From an uncultured Porphyromonas sp. (GTDB lineage: Bacteria; Bacteroidota; Bacteroidia; Bacteroidales; Porphyromonadaceae), in assembly GCA_945875135.1 (NCBI GenBank), contig CAMCJO010000113.1, forward strand, positions 1-7,098: DNA of 7,098 nt. Reading direction: 5' to 3'. Below the pieces are notes generated by a model that saw only the letters and a list, made by a program, of their open reading frames with translations, was not told the DNA's origin and ran no database searches. Shown here one piece after another: positions 6,693-7,098 of this stretch (within the stretch, counting starts at the first letter, position 1; each line of letters opens with the position of its first letter). Position numbers and translations under genes: made by a program.

Positions 6693-6753
6693 CCCTTTGT
6701 AGGAACGCTCGGATAGCGTCAAGTGAGAGGGCGTCCGTCCCCGTCAAAACTAC
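6690..6753. repeat. Palindromic repeat unit 1 (long form, diverged)
   Basis: It begins with TAACCCTTTGTAGGAAC, as in units 2 and 3, and carries an inner stem ACGCT/AGCGT (6705-6709 with 6715-6719), the linker AGTGAGA, then GTCCGT and a degraded right end CAAAACTAC. Length and linker match unit 3. Outer arms pair poorly here. Confidence 0.7.
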
Positions 6754-6775
6754 AACGCTGTAATCGGCAAGACGT

Positions 6776-6827
6776 GTAACCCTTTGTAGGGACGCATAGT
6801 CTGTGCGTCCGTTGTATCAAAGGTTAC
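6776..6827. repeat. Palindromic repeat unit 2 (short form, best palindrome)
   Basis: Outer arms GTAACCCTTTG (6776-6786) and CAAAGGTTAC (6818-6827) pair with one extra C in the left arm. An inner stem GGACGCA/TGCGTCC (6790-6796 with 6804-6810) pairs perfectly around a 7-base loop. It lacks the roughly 13-base linker found in units 1 and 3. The tail ACAGCATC (6826-6833) is shared with unit 3. Confidence 0.8.
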
Positions 6828-6854
6828 AGCATCCGTCGTGTCAAATCGAGACGA

Positions 6855-6919
6855 GTAACCCTTTGTAGGAACACACGGCTCGTGTCTAGTGAGATGTAGT
6901 CCGTTGTATCAAAGTTTAC
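6855..6919. repeat. Palindromic repeat unit 3 (long form)
   Basis: Outer arms GTAACCCTTTG (6855-6865) and CAAAGTTTAC (6910-6919) pair imperfectly. The inner stem is ACACG/CGTGT (6873-6877 with 6881-6885), different in sequence from the other two units but still paired. It has the linker AGTGAGAT, then GTCCGTTGTATCAAAG, and ends in the tail ACAGCATC shared with unit 2. Confidence 0.78.
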
Positions 6920-6972
6920 AGCATCGCAATAGTGTCCTAAACGTTTTTGGCGGGCGAAGGGTGTAAGATAGC

Positions 6973-7000
6973 TGTCAAGCGGGTCAATCGCCCCTTGACA
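6973..7000. other. Bulged inverted repeat downstream of the intrinsic terminator
   Basis: TGTCAAGCGGG (6973-6983) pairs with CCCCTTGACA (6991-7000) over 10 base pairs with one extra C in the left arm and a 7-base loop. No T-run follows on either side. It could be a back-up transcript end, an operator or a further palindromic element. Confidence 0.55.
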
Positions 7001-7008
7001 TTTGCGGT

Positions 7009-7028
7009 AAAAACGGGGGTATCCCCCC
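7009..7028 (-). terminator. Intrinsic terminator of the gene at the right edge
   Basis: On the minus strand a GGGGG/CCCCC stem with a 3-base loop (7015-7027) is followed by G and then TTTTT (7013-7009). The stem directly follows the TAG stop codon at 7030-7028. This is a textbook rho-independent terminator and sets the direction of the upstream gene. Confidence 0.85.
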
Positions 7029-7098
7029 TATGCTATTTCGGGCTCGTCTGGAGGCGGTGAAAACGGCTCATTTATCCACTCAAAGAGGTCGATTTTGG
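7028..7098 (-). CDS. C-terminal end of an unidentified protein (partial)
   Basis: Frame from 7096 to the TAG at 7030-7028 reads 22 residues, beginning KIDLFEWINEPF and ending SPPPDEPEIA. The other two minus-strand frames are closed in this stretch, and a strong intrinsic terminator comes right after the stop, so it is probably the true end of a gene transcribed leftward. The tail is acidic and proline-rich, as at many disordered C-termini. I do not recognise the family; too little is visible. Confidence 0.6.
   Translation of the reverse strand, partial: KIDLFEWINEPFSPPPDEPEIA

Larger units (their letters stand above)
6571..7027. other. 457-base gene-free region rich in palindromes and repeats
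   Basis: No credible gene is seen on either strand. From right to left it holds the intrinsic terminator of the upstream gene, a bulged hairpin, three related palindromic units spaced 79 and 87 bases apart, a 16-bp tandem repeat and the promoter and AU-rich leader of the LRR operon. The individual items are listed separately. Confidence 0.8.

Noticed and set aside
6690..6919. CRISPR array
   Set aside because: Only three units, of two lengths, each with internal variation and its own palindrome; no constant short repeat with uniform spacers and no cas genes nearby.
7057..7098. Plus-strand gene starting with GTG at the right edge
   Set aside because: Only about 14 codons are visible, and the terminator orientation and minus-strand frame explain the region better.

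Overview
The window reads as chromosomal DNA of a member of the Bacteroidota, most likely a Porphyromonas of moderate GC content (the P. asaccharolytica/uenonis type is my guess). Four things point there: promoters of the TTTG-N20-TAnnTTTG form with no Shine-Dalgarno sequences; internalin J-like and BspA-like leucine-rich surface proteins whose C-termini resemble type IX secretion (T9SS) signals; Bacteroidota-style Pth and S4 proteins; and Omp28-like sequence. The species assignment is inference. All convincing genes are on the minus strand, so transcription runs from high to low coordinates.

In transcription order: (1) At the right edge, 7028-7098 is the last 22 codons of an unidentified gene, followed at once by a textbook intrinsic terminator (7009-7028). 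(2) The gene-free stretch 6571-7027 holds a bulged hairpin (6973-7000), three related palindromic repeat units (6690-6753, 6777-6827, 6856-6919), a 16-bp tandem repeat (6661-6692) and a promoter (6633-6664). (3) A two-gene operon follows with 7 bases between the genes: a 657-residue secreted protein (4597-6570) joining a short BspA-like LRR head to an Omp28-like body and a T9SS-like tail, then a 576-residue secreted internalin-like protein with sixteen 21-residue LRRs (2859-4589). A long hairpin (2809-2849) follows them. (4) A good promoter (2682-2713) drives an NlpC/P60 cysteine peptidase with a lipoprotein-like leader (1924-2640). (5) Peptidyl-tRNA hydrolase (1309-1869), an Hsp15/HslR-like S4 RNA-binding protein with an acidic tail (804-1301) and a GT4-type glycosyltransferase (1-788, cut by the window edge) lie 7 and 15 bases apart and are probably one transcript, perhaps continuing from the peptidase gene.

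The left half is envelope and translation housekeeping: murein or peptide hydrolysis, recycling of stalled peptidyl-tRNA, rescue of stalled 50S subunits, and surface glycan assembly. The right half is accessory: a pair of co-transcribed exported LRR proteins, probably for adhesion or surface interaction, beside a palindrome-rich spacer. I see no defence system, CRISPR array, transposase, tRNA or rRNA. The least ordinary items are the LRR/Omp28-like hybrid that lacks the CxxC motif, the partial cysteine ladder of its neighbour, and the repeat family whose inner stems change sequence but keep pairing.
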